Below are positions 26,301-38,492 of a stretch of 64,000 nt of DNA, piece by piece. The stretch spans positions 124,001-188,000 of the forward strand of contig JASANE010011638.1 in assembly GCA_030248225.1 (NCBI GenBank). The letters run 5' to 3'. Source of the DNA: Trileptium ribeirensis (Eukaryota; Nematoda; Enoplea; Enoplida; Thoracostomopsidae). Each line of letters begins with the position of its first letter. The stretch's first letter is position 1. A program made the position numbers and the translations under genes. The notes beneath the pieces were generated by a model that was not told where the DNA came from, did no database searches, and was given only the letters and a program-made list of their open reading frames with translations.

Positions 26301-26380
26301 GCTGACTAAATGGTTTATTTAAATCTTGTGTAAGTTACGGATTCAATCGTTTTATGTTCCTCCTGTTCGTAACAACATTC
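23301..26380. other. DNA between the inverted arms; no gene recognised
   Basis: The interval is AT-rich. Apart from the tRNA-like stretch at about 24195-24265 I see no gene. Open frames here are short and unsupported, so there is no sign of a transposase. Confidence 0.45.
24195..24265 (+). other. tRNA-like sequence (SINE head or decayed tRNA)
   Basis: An A-box-like TGGCCGATTAG is followed about 43 bases later by a perfect B-box-like GGGTTCAAATCC, the spacing of RNA polymerase III internal promoters. The A box resembles Leu/Ser tRNAs. The T-arm and acceptor stems do not pair, so it is not a functional tRNA. Confidence 0.45.
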
Positions 26381-26384
26381 GATT

Positions 26385-26610
26385 GTTATAAATCTGCGAA
26401 TAGTCGTAACAAATAGAACGTAACAACATTAGTAATGTTGTTACATACAAGCAATTATGCGTAACGTGCGAATGTTGTTACGCAGAACCAGCTTTGCGTA
26501 ACAAGTCACGAAGGTTGCTACATGCTGGCTACCGTATTATTTCAATACACACGTCTGTAACGCTGACGATATCTTGTAAATGCACACATTTCTTTGTGAA
26601 CGACGCATAA
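26385..26610 (-). repeat. GTAACAACATT repeat, right arm of inverted pair
   Basis: Reverse complement of the 23156-23300 repeat. It contains the internal perfect palindrome GTAACAACATTAGTAATGTTGTTAC (first ten bases GTAACAACAT, centre at about 26431) and a second, looser inverted pair ending TTGTTACGCAGAACC. Confidence 0.75.
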
Positions 26611-27303
26611 GTAAAATACTGAGCTATATTAAAGCTGTTGCTTGCTTCCTTAAGATACCAAATACTTTGCCTATAGCTCCGCTCACTTTTTGTAATTACA
26701 TTTACTAGTATACTTAGTTCTTGCACTGTTTCAGGCTGTTGACGCAGTATTATCATTGAAGAAATTGCAAACGTTATTGAGCTACATTGAGAAAAACGAA
26801 AAATAACTATTGAGTAAAAAATTTTGTTAATATATATTTATGTATAATATGAGATTGCGAGCTTGTGCTGTGAAGAAGCTGTTAGAAAGTTTTTATACGG
26901 TTAGGAACATTTATACAACATACGACGTCTTAAAATTAAGCCTATATATTCAGATATATACAATAGGCAATAATTCAACAACAGTTGAATTCCTACAACC
27001 GTTTTTGTCTAGAAATGTAATACTTTTGATGGTTATTATTTTCTTTGCACCAACAGTGTAGGTGTTACGCTCGAGCTAGTATCTGTTTAGTGTGTTCTTG
27101 CGTCGTATGTATTCCACTTCTTTATTGTATTGGTTTAGTACTGTGACCGTCTTGGTTCATTTTATAGTTCGAAATTATACATGCAGTGTTTCGGTAATAA
27201 TGATCTTGAGAGTATTCACCTTGACGACATGAGGACTCGACAACTAGTATTTTAAACAAAAACACAAAAATACTACAGTAAAGTTTTACGTTAATTTGAG
27301 TTT

Positions 27304-27760
27304 TTGAGCGGAGCGAGGCGAAGCCGAGCGAAGCGTTTTTACTTTCTGTCTGTGACCAAAAAAGTCGATGTCCGTTCGTTCGGTCCGACGGATCTCAAGA
27401 ACCACTGAACCTATTTTAAAAAAACTTTTTGTTTGAAAGCCTATCATGTCAGAGTGTGCACCTGATATTTGGGATTAAAAATTTTGAGTGGTTAATTTGT
27501 AATTAGCTAATTAGTTAAGCTTATGCAGCTAAAATAGAGAATTTTGCAATATTTGTGTTATTTATTGCAATAGAATCGTTTCGATCAAACCATTATAGGG
27601 TTTTTTGGGTCGAAGAATTCAAATATAATATTTTTACCAATGATAAAGCCCTATGTCCTATGCAATGTAGTTATCTGAAGAACATAAAATTGAGTACATT
27701 CGTAATGCCACAGCCCAAGCTCCGCTCACAAATGTAGTTTCACTACCGACTAGTCATTAC
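27304..27760 (+). mobile_element. MITE-like element with TGAGCGGAGC ends, copy 1
   Basis: It begins TGAGCGGAGCGAGGCGAAG and has GCTCCGCTCA at 27719-27728 as an inverted counterpart. It includes GTCCGTTCGTTCGGTCCGACGG and continues to ACTACCGACTAGT. A closely matching copy lies inverted at 48915-49372. No protein is encoded. The shared tail beyond the inner repeat shows that the true right end is near 27752. Confidence 0.7.
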
Positions 27761-28699
27761 AAGTGTAGAGTAGTGGTGCCGGCATTCGACCGGGCTGGGG
27801 GTTATCTGGCGGCAAAAGTTCATCTCCGGTCGGTGCTCAACAATATAACAGTATTACGGCCAATCCTAATCCTTACTCTAAACCTAAGTCGTTAAACCGT
27901 GAATCGATTACGCTGATTTTACTACCTTTTGACTCAGGAATGCGATTCAATGGTAAATAAAAGATTAAGTGTTTTATTATCATGCAACCATAAGTGTACA
28001 CTGTATGTAGTATCATCATATATTAATACATACATATACATCTATATATTAATGTAGTAGCACATAAATCGGTAAAACTGACTTGACGGTAGAAATGTTG
28101 TCATAGTAGGGCGCTTGTGTTTGCAAGAATTATATACCATTATGTAAGTATCGCATACAGTGGATATAATATATATATTAACATTGGAAAGGTACTGTTG
28201 GATCCAGCCGAAAAAGTCGCTGAGCAGTCGTTTGTACCGCGGCCGTTTTACCGGTGGCCATCACTAGTGGAGAGTCCTCTCTGCAGGCAGTGAAATGTAA
28301 TAGAAATTGCTTCTTTTGGCACCGCTCATGAGAACGGCTTGTACGGAAATGCCAGGAATTTATTTTGTTGATGTTTTTCCGAAATAGTGATGTATGTATC
28401 TGCATAAGATTCTGTTATATATATTACATCTTGCAGTTCTATATTTGCAATACTAATGGTTCTGTGGCTAACGGCATTGTTTCAGAGTAAAATGTCTGTA
28501 GCGTTGTTTGAGCGTTATGTAGCAGTGACAATGCGTGGGGGCTTTTTGCGTTTTCCACTTCTGCAGGTGAAGTTACTAATGTTGGCTAAGCATATGTAGT
28601 GGTACAGAAAGACTCGAGTGTATATATTAGATGCTTCGAGTATCTATTGTTCAAAAATTGTATTTCACACTGTACACCCATGACAAAGTTCGTTCGTAC

Positions 28700-28960
28700 A
28701 AATTTATTAAGGGTTTATGTATCGAGAACGCAGCCAAACTCGGCTTGAGGGACCAGGTGTTATATCGTTAAAAAGAACAGATTAGGCTGCCTTCACCCCG
28801 TACTTACCATTAGTAAATGGGAACAGGCCTTAGTAATCGAGAACACCATGACATGCATTTCACTTCCGCGCCTTAAATATACATTGGCATTATGGCTTAC
28901 GTTTCACTTCCGGTCCTAAAGTTGTATTGGCCCATTATCCTGTTTTACGTGGCTGCGACA
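28700..28960 (+). repeat. Dispersed repeat family (CGTTAAAAAGAACAG), copy 1
   Basis: It shares ATATCGTTAAAAAGAACAG, ATCGAGAACACCATGACATGC and ATTTCACTTCCG with 35290-35460, in the same orientation. An inverted relative is at 38700-38870 and a weaker one near 42000-42120. The flanking positions around the gypsy remnant made me consider LTRs, but copies outside that pair argue for an independent repeat. Confidence 0.55.
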
Positions 28961-29399
28961 TTTGTGGTGTTATATTAAAACAACTTCCCATTTTATGCCG
29001 TATATTTTGTCCCTCACCATGTTTTATCTCACAGGTGTATTTTGTTCACGCATTATATATATATTTGGTTCTCGATAAGGAGTATTTTTTCTCCAAAATG
29101 TTTTATCTCCCGGGTGTTCAGCGTATGTATGATAAAATGTAATACGACACCATACCATTTCCGATATTCATTTGTGTCTCGTTGTCGATAGATGTATGTT
29201 GTCCCGCACATTCCTTTAATTAGAGTGTTCCCACATTATTCTCGTTCTGTCTTATAATAATAGTGTTAACAAATAATATGGATGCCGGCGAATGCAGTAA
29301 TACTCTTTATTTGCTAACAAATTTCCTGAGTCATGTCAGTCGAAAGATCAAAAGTGAGTTTCGACGAAAGTGCAAGATGTTTGCCTCACAAACTATTAA

Positions 29400-31004
29400 C
29401 GGCAACTTGTTTCCTTTAACGCAACGGTCCCGTTGAGTGTACTAGGACCAGTTCGGTCCCTAAGGGATCCCAGCTGCACCACGTTAAGTTTACACTGTGG
29501 TGCCCGGACAACACCGACTTACACGATTCCCCGGTGAACCCTAGTTTGACCGAAAGTAACCGCTTCGCTTACCAGGCTGCCCGGGGTTAACCATGTGTTC
29601 GGCCTGGCCCCTATATTGGCTCACGTATCTAATGGTATGGAGGTCCCCCTTAGGGAGGGTCATCCCCAAAGCCTGCTCGCAGGTAATGTCGTTCCCTCAC
29701 TTTCTGTTGCCAGGCCCTAAACCAACGCCCTTAGAAAGCTCCTTAAACGGTAAGGCCCGTTTTCGAAGGGGTGCTTGATGAGCTGAGGGACTATCCCGAA
29801 ACCCTTGTGTCCCTGGAAGGCAGTAGTGGGGTTGTGGTACTCTGGTTAGATTGAGGATGTAGCTAGCTGGGCCTAACTTGGTCCAAAGTATTCGCGAGTT
29901 ATAAGGGTAACGGGGCGAATGTTTGCTCCAAGGAACTTTGTGACCTATGCACCAAGGACTAGTTGCTAAAGTGACTCGGGCAGTAACGCTAACACGGGCG
30001 AGTCTAGCTGGGCGTAGCTTTGGAAATGGACCTAATTTAACATAGCATTGTTAATTTATTCGACTTGGGTTTGGCCGTATTCTGTGCATACATTAAATTC
30101 GAAGTAAACTTTTGAGTGGTGAGCGGGGATGGGGTCGGCAATAATGCGGTACGCTGGTCGCGAGCGTCTGGAGAGTAACCGAAAGGTAGCATGCGGGGAA
30201 GGGACCGTGAACATAGGCCGGCAGCGCTAGACATAGTTTAGTTCCGTAGATTTTTCTAAGACGGGGTACGCTTAACCTTAGTCAAGTCCAATTCGCCTAG
30301 AATGAATACACACGCTAACTGTATGCTTTCTGTTTTTCGTTTTTTTATTTCGGCACACGGTAAAACATTACCCAATCGGGTACACTCAAATATATAATTA
30401 TGTACACCACGATATACACCATGAATTCCGGGCTCCACGCACGGAGCTCTTTATCTCAAATATACATACGTGAGAAGTTTAAACGTGATGCGAACCAGCC
30501 ATTTACTTTGAAACTCCTTGGGTGACGAAAGAATGAATCCCGAGCTCCAATCGAGCTCTTTTAGAAATACGGAACCCTCGACCCGAAATTTTAATAGCCA
30601 TCATTGATTTGGATGATGAAATAACATTTTTTGAGCTCCATTTGGGCTCTTTTAGACACGCGGAACCCTCGCCGTAAATTTTGCGACTTAGAGTGTTTGT
30701 CTTAGGATTCGAAGATATAGTTAACTCCGGAGCACGCGGACGTGATCGTTTTATCCGCAGCCCATAAAATGCTCCTAACGTTACGGTCCCGACGTAAATG
30801 ACAGGAAAATACCAAATAGCGTGAATCAGACTCTCGATTAAACTTCATCGCCTAAGTCCTCCTATGCGCCTGGGCTTCCGGCACAAGATCACGCCCACTC
30901 CCTTGTACACGGCTCGTCCTGCGCATTCTTTTCTGTTCTAAAAACCGGTTGACCCTGGACACCGTGAAGCCAGCCGACTCCAAGATCTGCCATGCGTTAG
31001 CTGA
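29400..31004. other. GC-richer block, no protein recognised
   Basis: Base composition is clearly higher in G+C than in the flanks, with phrases such as GAGCTCCAATCGAGCTCTTTT and GAGCTCCATTTGGGCTCTTTTAGA (30549 and 30634) repeated. It resembles 1860-7380. I interpret it as an eroded transposable element. Confidence 0.4.
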
Positions 31005-31504
31005 TTAGGCCAGTTTCAAGGTTTACTGAAACGCTTCAACCACAGGCGAAAAAAGATCCCAATTTTAACGCTTTCGTACGCAAGGCCGTGTTAGCCTTTA
31101 TGCGGCGAGACACAGGGCCTCCGGCGACTCCTTGGCGAGCCGTGCTAGCTTATCCGAGTCGACGAGCCCTTTGGGTTGGGAACGAAACCGATGGTTCAAA
31201 GTGATGGCATTCCAATCCACGACCATGGTTGCGGCTGCCCTCAAGTTAGCTCCTTAGGCCAGTTTCAAGGTTTACTGAAACGCTTCAACCACAGGCGATA
31301 AAAGATCCCAATTTTAACGCTTTCGTACGCAAGGCCGTGTTAGCCTTTATGCGGCGAGACACAGGGCCTCCAGCGATTCCTTGGCGAGCCGTGCTAGCTT
31401 ATCCGAGTCGACGAGACCTTTGGGTTGGGGACGAAACCGATGGCTCAAAGTGATGGCGTTCCAATCCACGACCATGGTTGCGGCTGCCCTCAAGTTAGCT
31501 CCTT
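31005..31504. repeat. Tandem duplication, 249-bp unit, 2 copies
   Basis: Units 31005-31253 and 31254-31502 align without gaps and differ at only a few bases (for example GCGAAAAAAG versus GCGATAAAAG, and CGGCGACTCC versus CAGCGATTCC). High identity within otherwise eroded DNA means the duplication is recent relative to the rest. Confidence 0.95.
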
Positions 31505-33490
31505 GTCCTATGTTACGCAAAATTTGCCCTGATCTGCTTGTCTCCACGTCAATCATGTCGACTCCCTTTTTACTTACACAGCATCACCCTACTTGAAATT
31601 TTGCGCACACTCCCAGGGCCGGAACATGCAACAGGCCCCGGGAGCGGGGAGCCAGTCGAGCTGCTGCAATCGAAGTTTATGGAAATTTTTTGTGACAAGA
31701 ATTTGAAGCGATAAACGTCAATTTGTCGACCAACTCCTATGGGCGCGCGGAGCGTCCGCTTGTTAACGGACACGCCAACGCCCGTAAGAGCGGTCCCTTC
31801 TGATTTCGAAAGCGAAAATTCAAACACATCAATCAAAACGCCTCGGGCGGACCTCTTCCACACGTCTGCATGTCGAAGAGTCCACCCGGGCGACGAAAAG
31901 CAAAAAGAGAACTCAAAAGCCCGATACAGCGTTCTATGAAAACTAACGGCGACAACCGACGACAAAGTACGACAGCTCCTAAAGCAAACCCGCCCAACTG
32001 GCTCCAAATTGCTGAACGGGCCAGTTCTTTTATACCCGCTCGAGACCCCTCCCTGGTAAGCCCCTATGACAGATCCTCCGAATACAAAAAATATAAGCGG
32101 CACACACATCAAATTTGAAAACTAAGACTTAAACAGCACAACACATCAATTTGAAACTCTGTACGGCTTAAGCGGTACAACACTACTAATAACATACATA
32201 CATATGTGGTCTCTGAAAACAAACAACATTGTCGCCAGCCCCCACTATGGTGTCTATATTAAAGCAGCTATACGTGGCCGAGGCTCGTCAAGAAAACAAA
32301 CCCGCGCGCTGGTCGGTTTCGCTGGGCGAAACTTTAAGAGAAAGTTATAACGGCGCTCAGGGCGCTGTTTGCTCATAGGGACATCGGCACATTTTTGCCG
32401 ATATCCCGCATCTAAAAACGGTAGGCTGTCGGGGGTAAGATCGGAATCTTGCCCTGGCAGATCGGCTGCTGGTGAAATTAAAATTTTAATTGTATCTCCC
32501 ACGAGAGGCCCGTTAGAGGCCGATTCCGGCGTAAGAAACCCGAAATTTTTAATGTCCCTTTACAGTTTAGGGGATCCTGAGCGGACCCGTGGAGGTCTTC
32601 GATCAATTAGTTAAAGTAAGACCCGATAAGGGTAGCGGCTCAAAAATCGGGGAATGTTTTTGATGTCCCCTGAAGCTTAGAAATTTAGAGGCTTAGACGC
32701 CTGTTCGGGGATCCGTAAGTACTTAGGGGAGCCAAATTCTTTACTCGCCGGGGCAATTTGGCACCCTTAGGGAATCCTTAATATGGTTTAGTCACCCCCG
32801 TTCCCCGAAGTTTAGTAGGAAACCTGAAATTTGAACTTTTGGCGCATTACCGTAAAATAGTGCCTCAGGAATATTATATCCCGAAATAGTCGCTATTTCC
32901 GTTCTCCGAGGCCAAAAGTTTTGATTACCTAAAGATGATCGGCCCACATATAAGAAAACTCTGGACCCGTCCTGGCATTCTCTGACCCTATATCTATATA
33001 TAGATACGCGTATGTACGTAATAAGTATCAACGCATAACAGATATCAGGCAGTTAATAGTAATCACTCGGCGTGTGCGCTGGGATCAGGGTCAGGGCGAC
33101 CAGTTTTCTTGTACCACCAAAAATTCCTGTGACATCCGTTGGTCCCTGGCCTCTCCGAACGCACACCCGTCCCTTATAACAAACGCGATACGTTAAACAA
33201 TTTACAATCAATGAAATATATCGAGCAATTCATTTTCACGAGGATCGACCGGACACCCCTAGCCGTTCCCTTTTTATCTCGTATACGGTGCCAAAATCAC
33301 CCCGTGCACCTTACGAGCACAACACAAACGAAATACAATATTGGTTATTTCACAATAACTGTAACATTACACAATTATATCATTTTATGTGGAAGTCACA
33401 CTCCACCGGTATCCGGTCGTCCATACCCTCCGTCTTCATACTAATTTCGGTGCGTTTTGGCGTTTTACCAATTTCATAAAATTCGTGCTG
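31505..33490. other. GC-richer block upstream of the gypsy remnant
   Basis: A 180-residue - strand frame (31570-32112) overlaps + strand frames at 31739-31939 and 31870-32118. None contains a motif I recognise. The + strand frames are in the gypsy orientation and could be relics of its 5' region, but no gag zinc knuckle, protease or RT motif is visible. Confidence 0.35.
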
Positions 33491-33503
33491 TTACAGAGTA
33501 GTT

Positions 33504-34919
33504 ACTGGACAAATGGGAAATCAAAAAGTATTATCCGACATTCATCGTGGAGACGTTGGCGGCCACCACTTCGGAATTAATGCAACGGTGGCTAAAATTT
33601 CCGAACGTTTCTGGTCGGAGTGATTTACCAATGACGTATCCAGAAACGTTAATGCTTGCGTGGAGTGTCAAAGAGCTAATTCCCGACTGAAGCCAGCCCT
33701 TTTACAGGTTCATCCAGGTGTCCGATGTCTGAAAAGCTGTTTCAACGAAGGTCCATGGATCTCATCGGCCCCTTGACTGAAACTACGCGTGGAAACAAAT
33801 ATGTATGTGTGGCAACAGAATATCTCACCCGCTGGCCCAAGTATGGGAATTCCCTAACAAAATGACCGTCAATGTTGCTAGCTGTATTATGGAAATGGTT
33901 TACCGCTATGGAGTTAAGGAAGTTTTACAAACCGACCAAGGTGCGGAATTCTTTAATCATTTAAACGATGAATTATGTCAATTACTCAGCATCAAGCCGC
34001 CACTTCGGCGGCCTATCATCCCCCAGACACTGGGTCTCACTAAATGATTTAATCAAACCTTGGAAACGCAACTTATGAAGGTTTGCAAAAGTAACAAGAC
34101 TGAATGAAAGGGTGAATTTGGCGCTGTCTTCTTTGCTCATCGAATCAAACCACAGAAGTCTTCACAGGTGAGCCCGTTTCACCTCATGTACGTACGGCGC
34201 GAAACCAGTATTGTGCTCGAAATTGATATGGAACGCAGTTGACCTACTGTTGATCTCATTCCCGGTTCTCCCAGTTCAAGATTAGTTCACGTTAAACAAA
34301 AGCCCAAGATGGTCCAGGATAAACCAGTTGAATGTAGCAAAGCCGCTCAAACCAAAGCGGCATACGACAAAAGAGAGATACTACACCGTTGAAGTTGAAG
34401 AAAAGTATTTGTCGAAAACATTAGCAAGACAAATCGCAAAGATGATAAGTTGAGTGACCGTCGAAGCGGTCCCTATACAGTTACTGAAGTACTGGGTAAG
34501 GGAACTTATATGGTTGAGCGTATGAAAAAGCAAACGCAGGGAATTTGGTGAGGTGTAGCTACCAAGTCGAAATTATGGCGGCATATAGATGGTATCCAAC
34601 TGTCAACAATCGACGAAAAGGTTCTACTGTCAAATGATTGGTTGAATGATAATCATATTAACGCCGCACGTCTGGTCAAGATTCAGTTTCCATCATTACA
34701 TGGACTCAGGGACACTCTATTGTCACAAATAAAACATGAAGAAAAATCGGAAGTCAGGCAACAAAACATAGAGCTGATGAATAAGAGTTGCCATACACAG
34801 AAAATTTATCATCAGAACTTGATACATTCTCACTTATACAATTGCTTTGAAGATGGAGGGATCACTCCATTTGCAGCAGTTCCATGGGAAGCGAATGTTT
34901 TAACAGAATATATTCACTA
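33504..34919 (+). pseudogene. Ty3/gypsy-type integrase remnant with Ulp1-like C-terminal segment
   Basis: Read on the + strand with several stops and at least two frameshifts, the text gives an HHCC zinc-binding region (HRGDVGGHHFG, then NACVECQRAN), and an integrase core with DLIGPL at 33758 and LQTDQGAEFF near 33930, then NQTLETQLMK. A C-terminal GPYTVTEVLGKGTYMVE segment follows. Downstream, the frame 34642-34920 with LLSNDWLNDNHINAA just before it resembles the opening of Ulp1/SENP (C48) cysteine protease-like domains. The catalytic His/Asp/Cys are not visible. No RT, RNase H or protease is found upstream. The element is inactive. Because gypsy elements are related to viruses, only the state of decay is described. 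Confidence 0.82.
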
Positions 34920-35039
34920 ATATTGTTACCGAATAAATTACATTACATTTTAGCAAAATATACGCTGAACGCCTGGGAGGTAAAACATAATGGAGAAAAA
35001 TATTCGGGTCTTTTCTTTTAGGCCCCCAGCCCGAATTTG

Positions 35040-35760
35040 GTCAATTTTAAAGATACGTAGCTGATTTTAGCACCAATCGATTCAGCTCGATGAGGCAGTT
35101 CAGAAAATACTTTTCACCCACATCCCTGAAAATTTTTTCATTTTTTTGAGGTCCTAGTGGTCCCCTTGGGAACCCAAAAATTTTTTTCTTCGGAATGTGG
35201 TCATGTTGGGTACCGTTCGACTCGGTCCCAAAATGTGCGGGTACCGTTCGAGGAGAGAAATCCAGTTGTGCCGAGTCCAATTAACCCTGAGCGGCTGCGC
35301 TATAACGTTAAAAAAGAACAGCTTAGAGCGGGGGTTCGTTGGGCGGCAGCCCCTGACTTAGGTTTAGTGTATGTCCCATATAACGACCTTAGCTTAGGCT
35401 AAGACCAAGGCTTTGTATATCGAGAATGGCATGGCCTGCATTTTATTTCCGCCCTTCAAGGTTACTTGGGCCCTCGTAACTTTCTAACGGTAGCCTAGAT
35501 TTCAATAAAATACACACTAGCAGATTTCTCTCATCATGCCGAGTCGGATGGTGCCCAACATAACCATATTCTGAAGAAAAAATTTTTGGGTCCACAGGGT
35601 GGCTTATCGGGAACCAAATATAACATGGGGACAAAATATAATTCGACACCACATGAAGAAAAGCCGTGTAGTGTGGGCGGTCCACTTATATGTGCCATAT
35701 AGGTCATAGACACGTAGCTTTTATCGAGAACGTTATAGCATGCATTTCACTTCTGCAAAT
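35040..35760 (+). repeat. Dispersed repeat family (CGTTAAAAAAGAACAG), copy 2
   Basis: Contains two related parts. One at 35290-35460 has TATAACGTTAAAAAAGAACAG and ATATCGAGAATGGCATGGCC. Another at 35710-35760 repeats ATCGAGAACGTTATAGCATGC and ATTTCACTTC. A TCGGAATGTGGTCATGTTGG block near 35190 and its reverse complement near 35560 also form an inverted pair of about 370 bp span. Confidence 0.6.
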
Positions 35761-35799
35761 AGCATAGTGCACCATACAGGGGCTAAGCTGCCCAAACCT

Positions 35800-38390
35800 A
35801 TGCATGAGTAAACTTAACGCTTCTGGCATTGGTGATCGCTTTTTCGGTGTACCAGCCATAAGTCAATATATACAACATAAAATGGGTCTTTCGGGCAACG
35901 CATCCGAAACATTAAGTAACAAAAACTTGTCCCTTTTAACGATTACTTCAAAAACATTAAGTAAGCGAATTGTGACCATATATATTACATTTGAACTGGA
36001 AAATTTTTACTTTGTTATTGAACGAAAATTCCCCGTTCAGTATTTTAAAACTTGCACATCACATGTAATATTTAGCATTTTGTCTGATTGATTTTGGTCA
36101 AGCGGTATGTTTATAAAAAATAATATGAATTGTAAAGTATACTGTGTTTGACATTAGTAAATTTTTTATCATCTCTCTAATTCATATTTCTTCAATTTAA
36201 TGCAATGAAGGTCAACCACAGAACACAAAAACAAGCCGTTACGGAACTGCTCTCAAACAGCAACCAAATAGCTACAGTTAATTTAATACGAGCCAGTAAC
36301 AACAATCAAATAGCAGATTGAGCAAAAAGATTTAGCTTATGCTCAACAAAAATGAAATGTCATAAACTAGACTTGTTGCATAGAACAAATAAACAGCGCT
36401 GAATACAGGCGCCACTGTGCGTCTTTAGCTACACAAGACAGTCTGTTTGTCATTGGTTTTCGCATGCTACTTGAAGTACTACAATGTATACAGTAATTCT
36501 TTGACCAAAGCACAGGACATTTGTGAAATTTAGTGGATAACAATGACTTTAGTAATCCTGATTTCAATCAAGTAAATAATTCTGTCGTGCCGGCTCGAAG
36601 GAAAAACAGGACCCAATGTCTGCACAGAATAATACCAACTGTACCTCTAGAGCGTTTTTGCACCTCTTAAGTGTTTTGGTATACCCAGCGGCCGAGCCTC
36701 TGGGATTTAGCTAAATAATATGAGTAACAATTTATATTAATATTCTTGTTTACGGTGATATTGTGATCTGTTAATGTATTCTGTGGTGTACGCATTATGG
36801 TCATATCAGTAAATTTTTTCTTCGACTTTAGTAGTTTATTTGAGAAAAATCCAGATTTTTTTTCAATAATTTGTTTCTTTATGCACGGTGCACGCTCAAA
36901 ATCATTCGGCGCTCTCCCGGTTTCTGATTATTTGTCTCCCAGGATTACATTCTGAGGGAACTAGTTTTAACAATGCAATGAAAACTGGAAATCAGAATAT
37001 GACGCTTGTATAACATTTCGCTATCGAATCATACACCACACGTTGAGCAATCAGATTCTCGTTTTAGGTTCTCTACCAATAATTCTCCATTAACTGAAAA
37101 TCCGGATTCAACAGAAGCGTTTCCGTGAAGCAGACAGTATTTCACTTCTATCGACAAGATTTTCCAGTAATGTTTGGAAGCGGGAAATTGCTATGCTACG
37201 TGAATGCAAAATTAGCTTTGGTGAAATCAAACTGCTGCAAATTTTAATGGGCTACGCTCCAATATTTTAGCCACCATTGCTGACAAAAACTTTTTGCAAT
37301 CTTCACGAAAAGTCACTTTCTGAAGGTTGGAACACTTTCGACGACTTTAATGCTTTATCTGTCGCAAAACCAACATAGATATCCTTTAATAAACACACAA
37401 TTTGGGCCGGAAAAGATGTGTCGAGTTTTGCTAATTTACCCTGTTAGCTGTATCTACCACGGTTTCGTTCAAATTGCGACGAAGCATAGTATATGTAACC
37501 GAAGACAATTCCTCGTACAAGAATGGATTCATAGGTTTTTATTAGACTGAAATTTTATCAAAAAAAGTTCCATTTTATCGGCAACAGATCAGAAAAATTC
37601 TAGCTTAGGATACAGACAACCTTTGTTTCTCGATTTCAATTTTCTTATCTTCCTAGAACTGAAATTTCAAAGGCAGAATAGTGATCACATGAACCTCGTA
37701 GAGAATTCGACATTTTATTTTCTTATGCTTTGTGAAGGATTATGAGGTCGAATACCTAGTCTCCCGGTTTTATGTCTTTTTACATCTTCTCCAGGTCGCG
37801 GGTACCCTGTTTATGATCATGTTTGTAAAATTGATATATATATAGTGATGCGTCCTAAAAGAGAAAAATCCCTAATTTTTCAACTATACATCATGTAGAT
37901 AGATATGTGAACTTTATGGTGGCCCATTCTCAGTGCTGGATAAATAAGGTGTAAGATGTGATTTGTAACTAATATCATGCAGCGACGCCAATTCTGATGG
38001 ACCCAACCTGTATGACGGATATGCTTTAATGTCTGCTATGACGCTTAGTTTAATATCGGTAGATAATCAGTGAATCTTATTATACATACACAAATATTAA
38101 ACAAGTACAGCTTGTCACGAGTTATCCACCTCTCCACCGTAAATTTTTGGCAATCGACTAACTATTCATATCAGGCATCTAGTCATATATACACCGCTAA
38201 AGTCTATCGCCAGCTTTGCATTAGCTACAGTTACAGTCCGAAATAAAAGCAAATCTTTCGCGAACATTACACAAAACGTTGTTGAATTATCTTCGCGAAT
38301 GCTCATGAATTTTATATCAGCTACGTTTAGATGCCGTTCCTTTAGCGTTCAAAACGAACGATTGGAAAAAGTTCAATTTATAGTAAAACT
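35800..38390. other. 3' flank of ECH1; nothing recognised
   Basis: AT-rich, with unsupported short frames. I did not find a canonical AATAAA in the ECH1 sense immediately after its stop codon, so the transcript end is not placed. Confidence 0.45.
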
Positions 38391-38492
38391 TTATAGTTTT
38401 GAAAATTTCGGCGACTCGTCCGACTTCGTCATCTGTGCAGTAGCAGATTGGATGACGTCATTACTTTGAATCATTGCAGCGTTCCACGTTGC
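38391..38492 (-). CDS. ECH1: ECH1 exon 7 (C terminus with SKL)
   Basis: The 102-bp exon has acceptor TTATTTTCAG. It encodes ATWNAAMIQSNDVIQSATAQ and on to PKFSKL, then TAA at 38393-38391. The preceding exon ends YM, giving the conserved YMATWN. Confidence 0.94.
   Translation of the reverse strand, partial: ATWNAAMIQSNDVIQSATAQMTKSDESPKFSKL

Noticed and set aside
31570..32112. 180-residue open frame, - strand
   Set aside because: It lies in a GC-rich block where long chance frames are expected, overlaps + strand frames, and shows no known domain.
28700..35460. LTR pair bounding the gypsy remnant
   Set aside because: The direct repeats at 28700-28960 and 35290-35460 are related, but further copies at 38700 and 42000 (one inverted) show a general dispersed repeat, and no TG...CA ends or target duplications were found.
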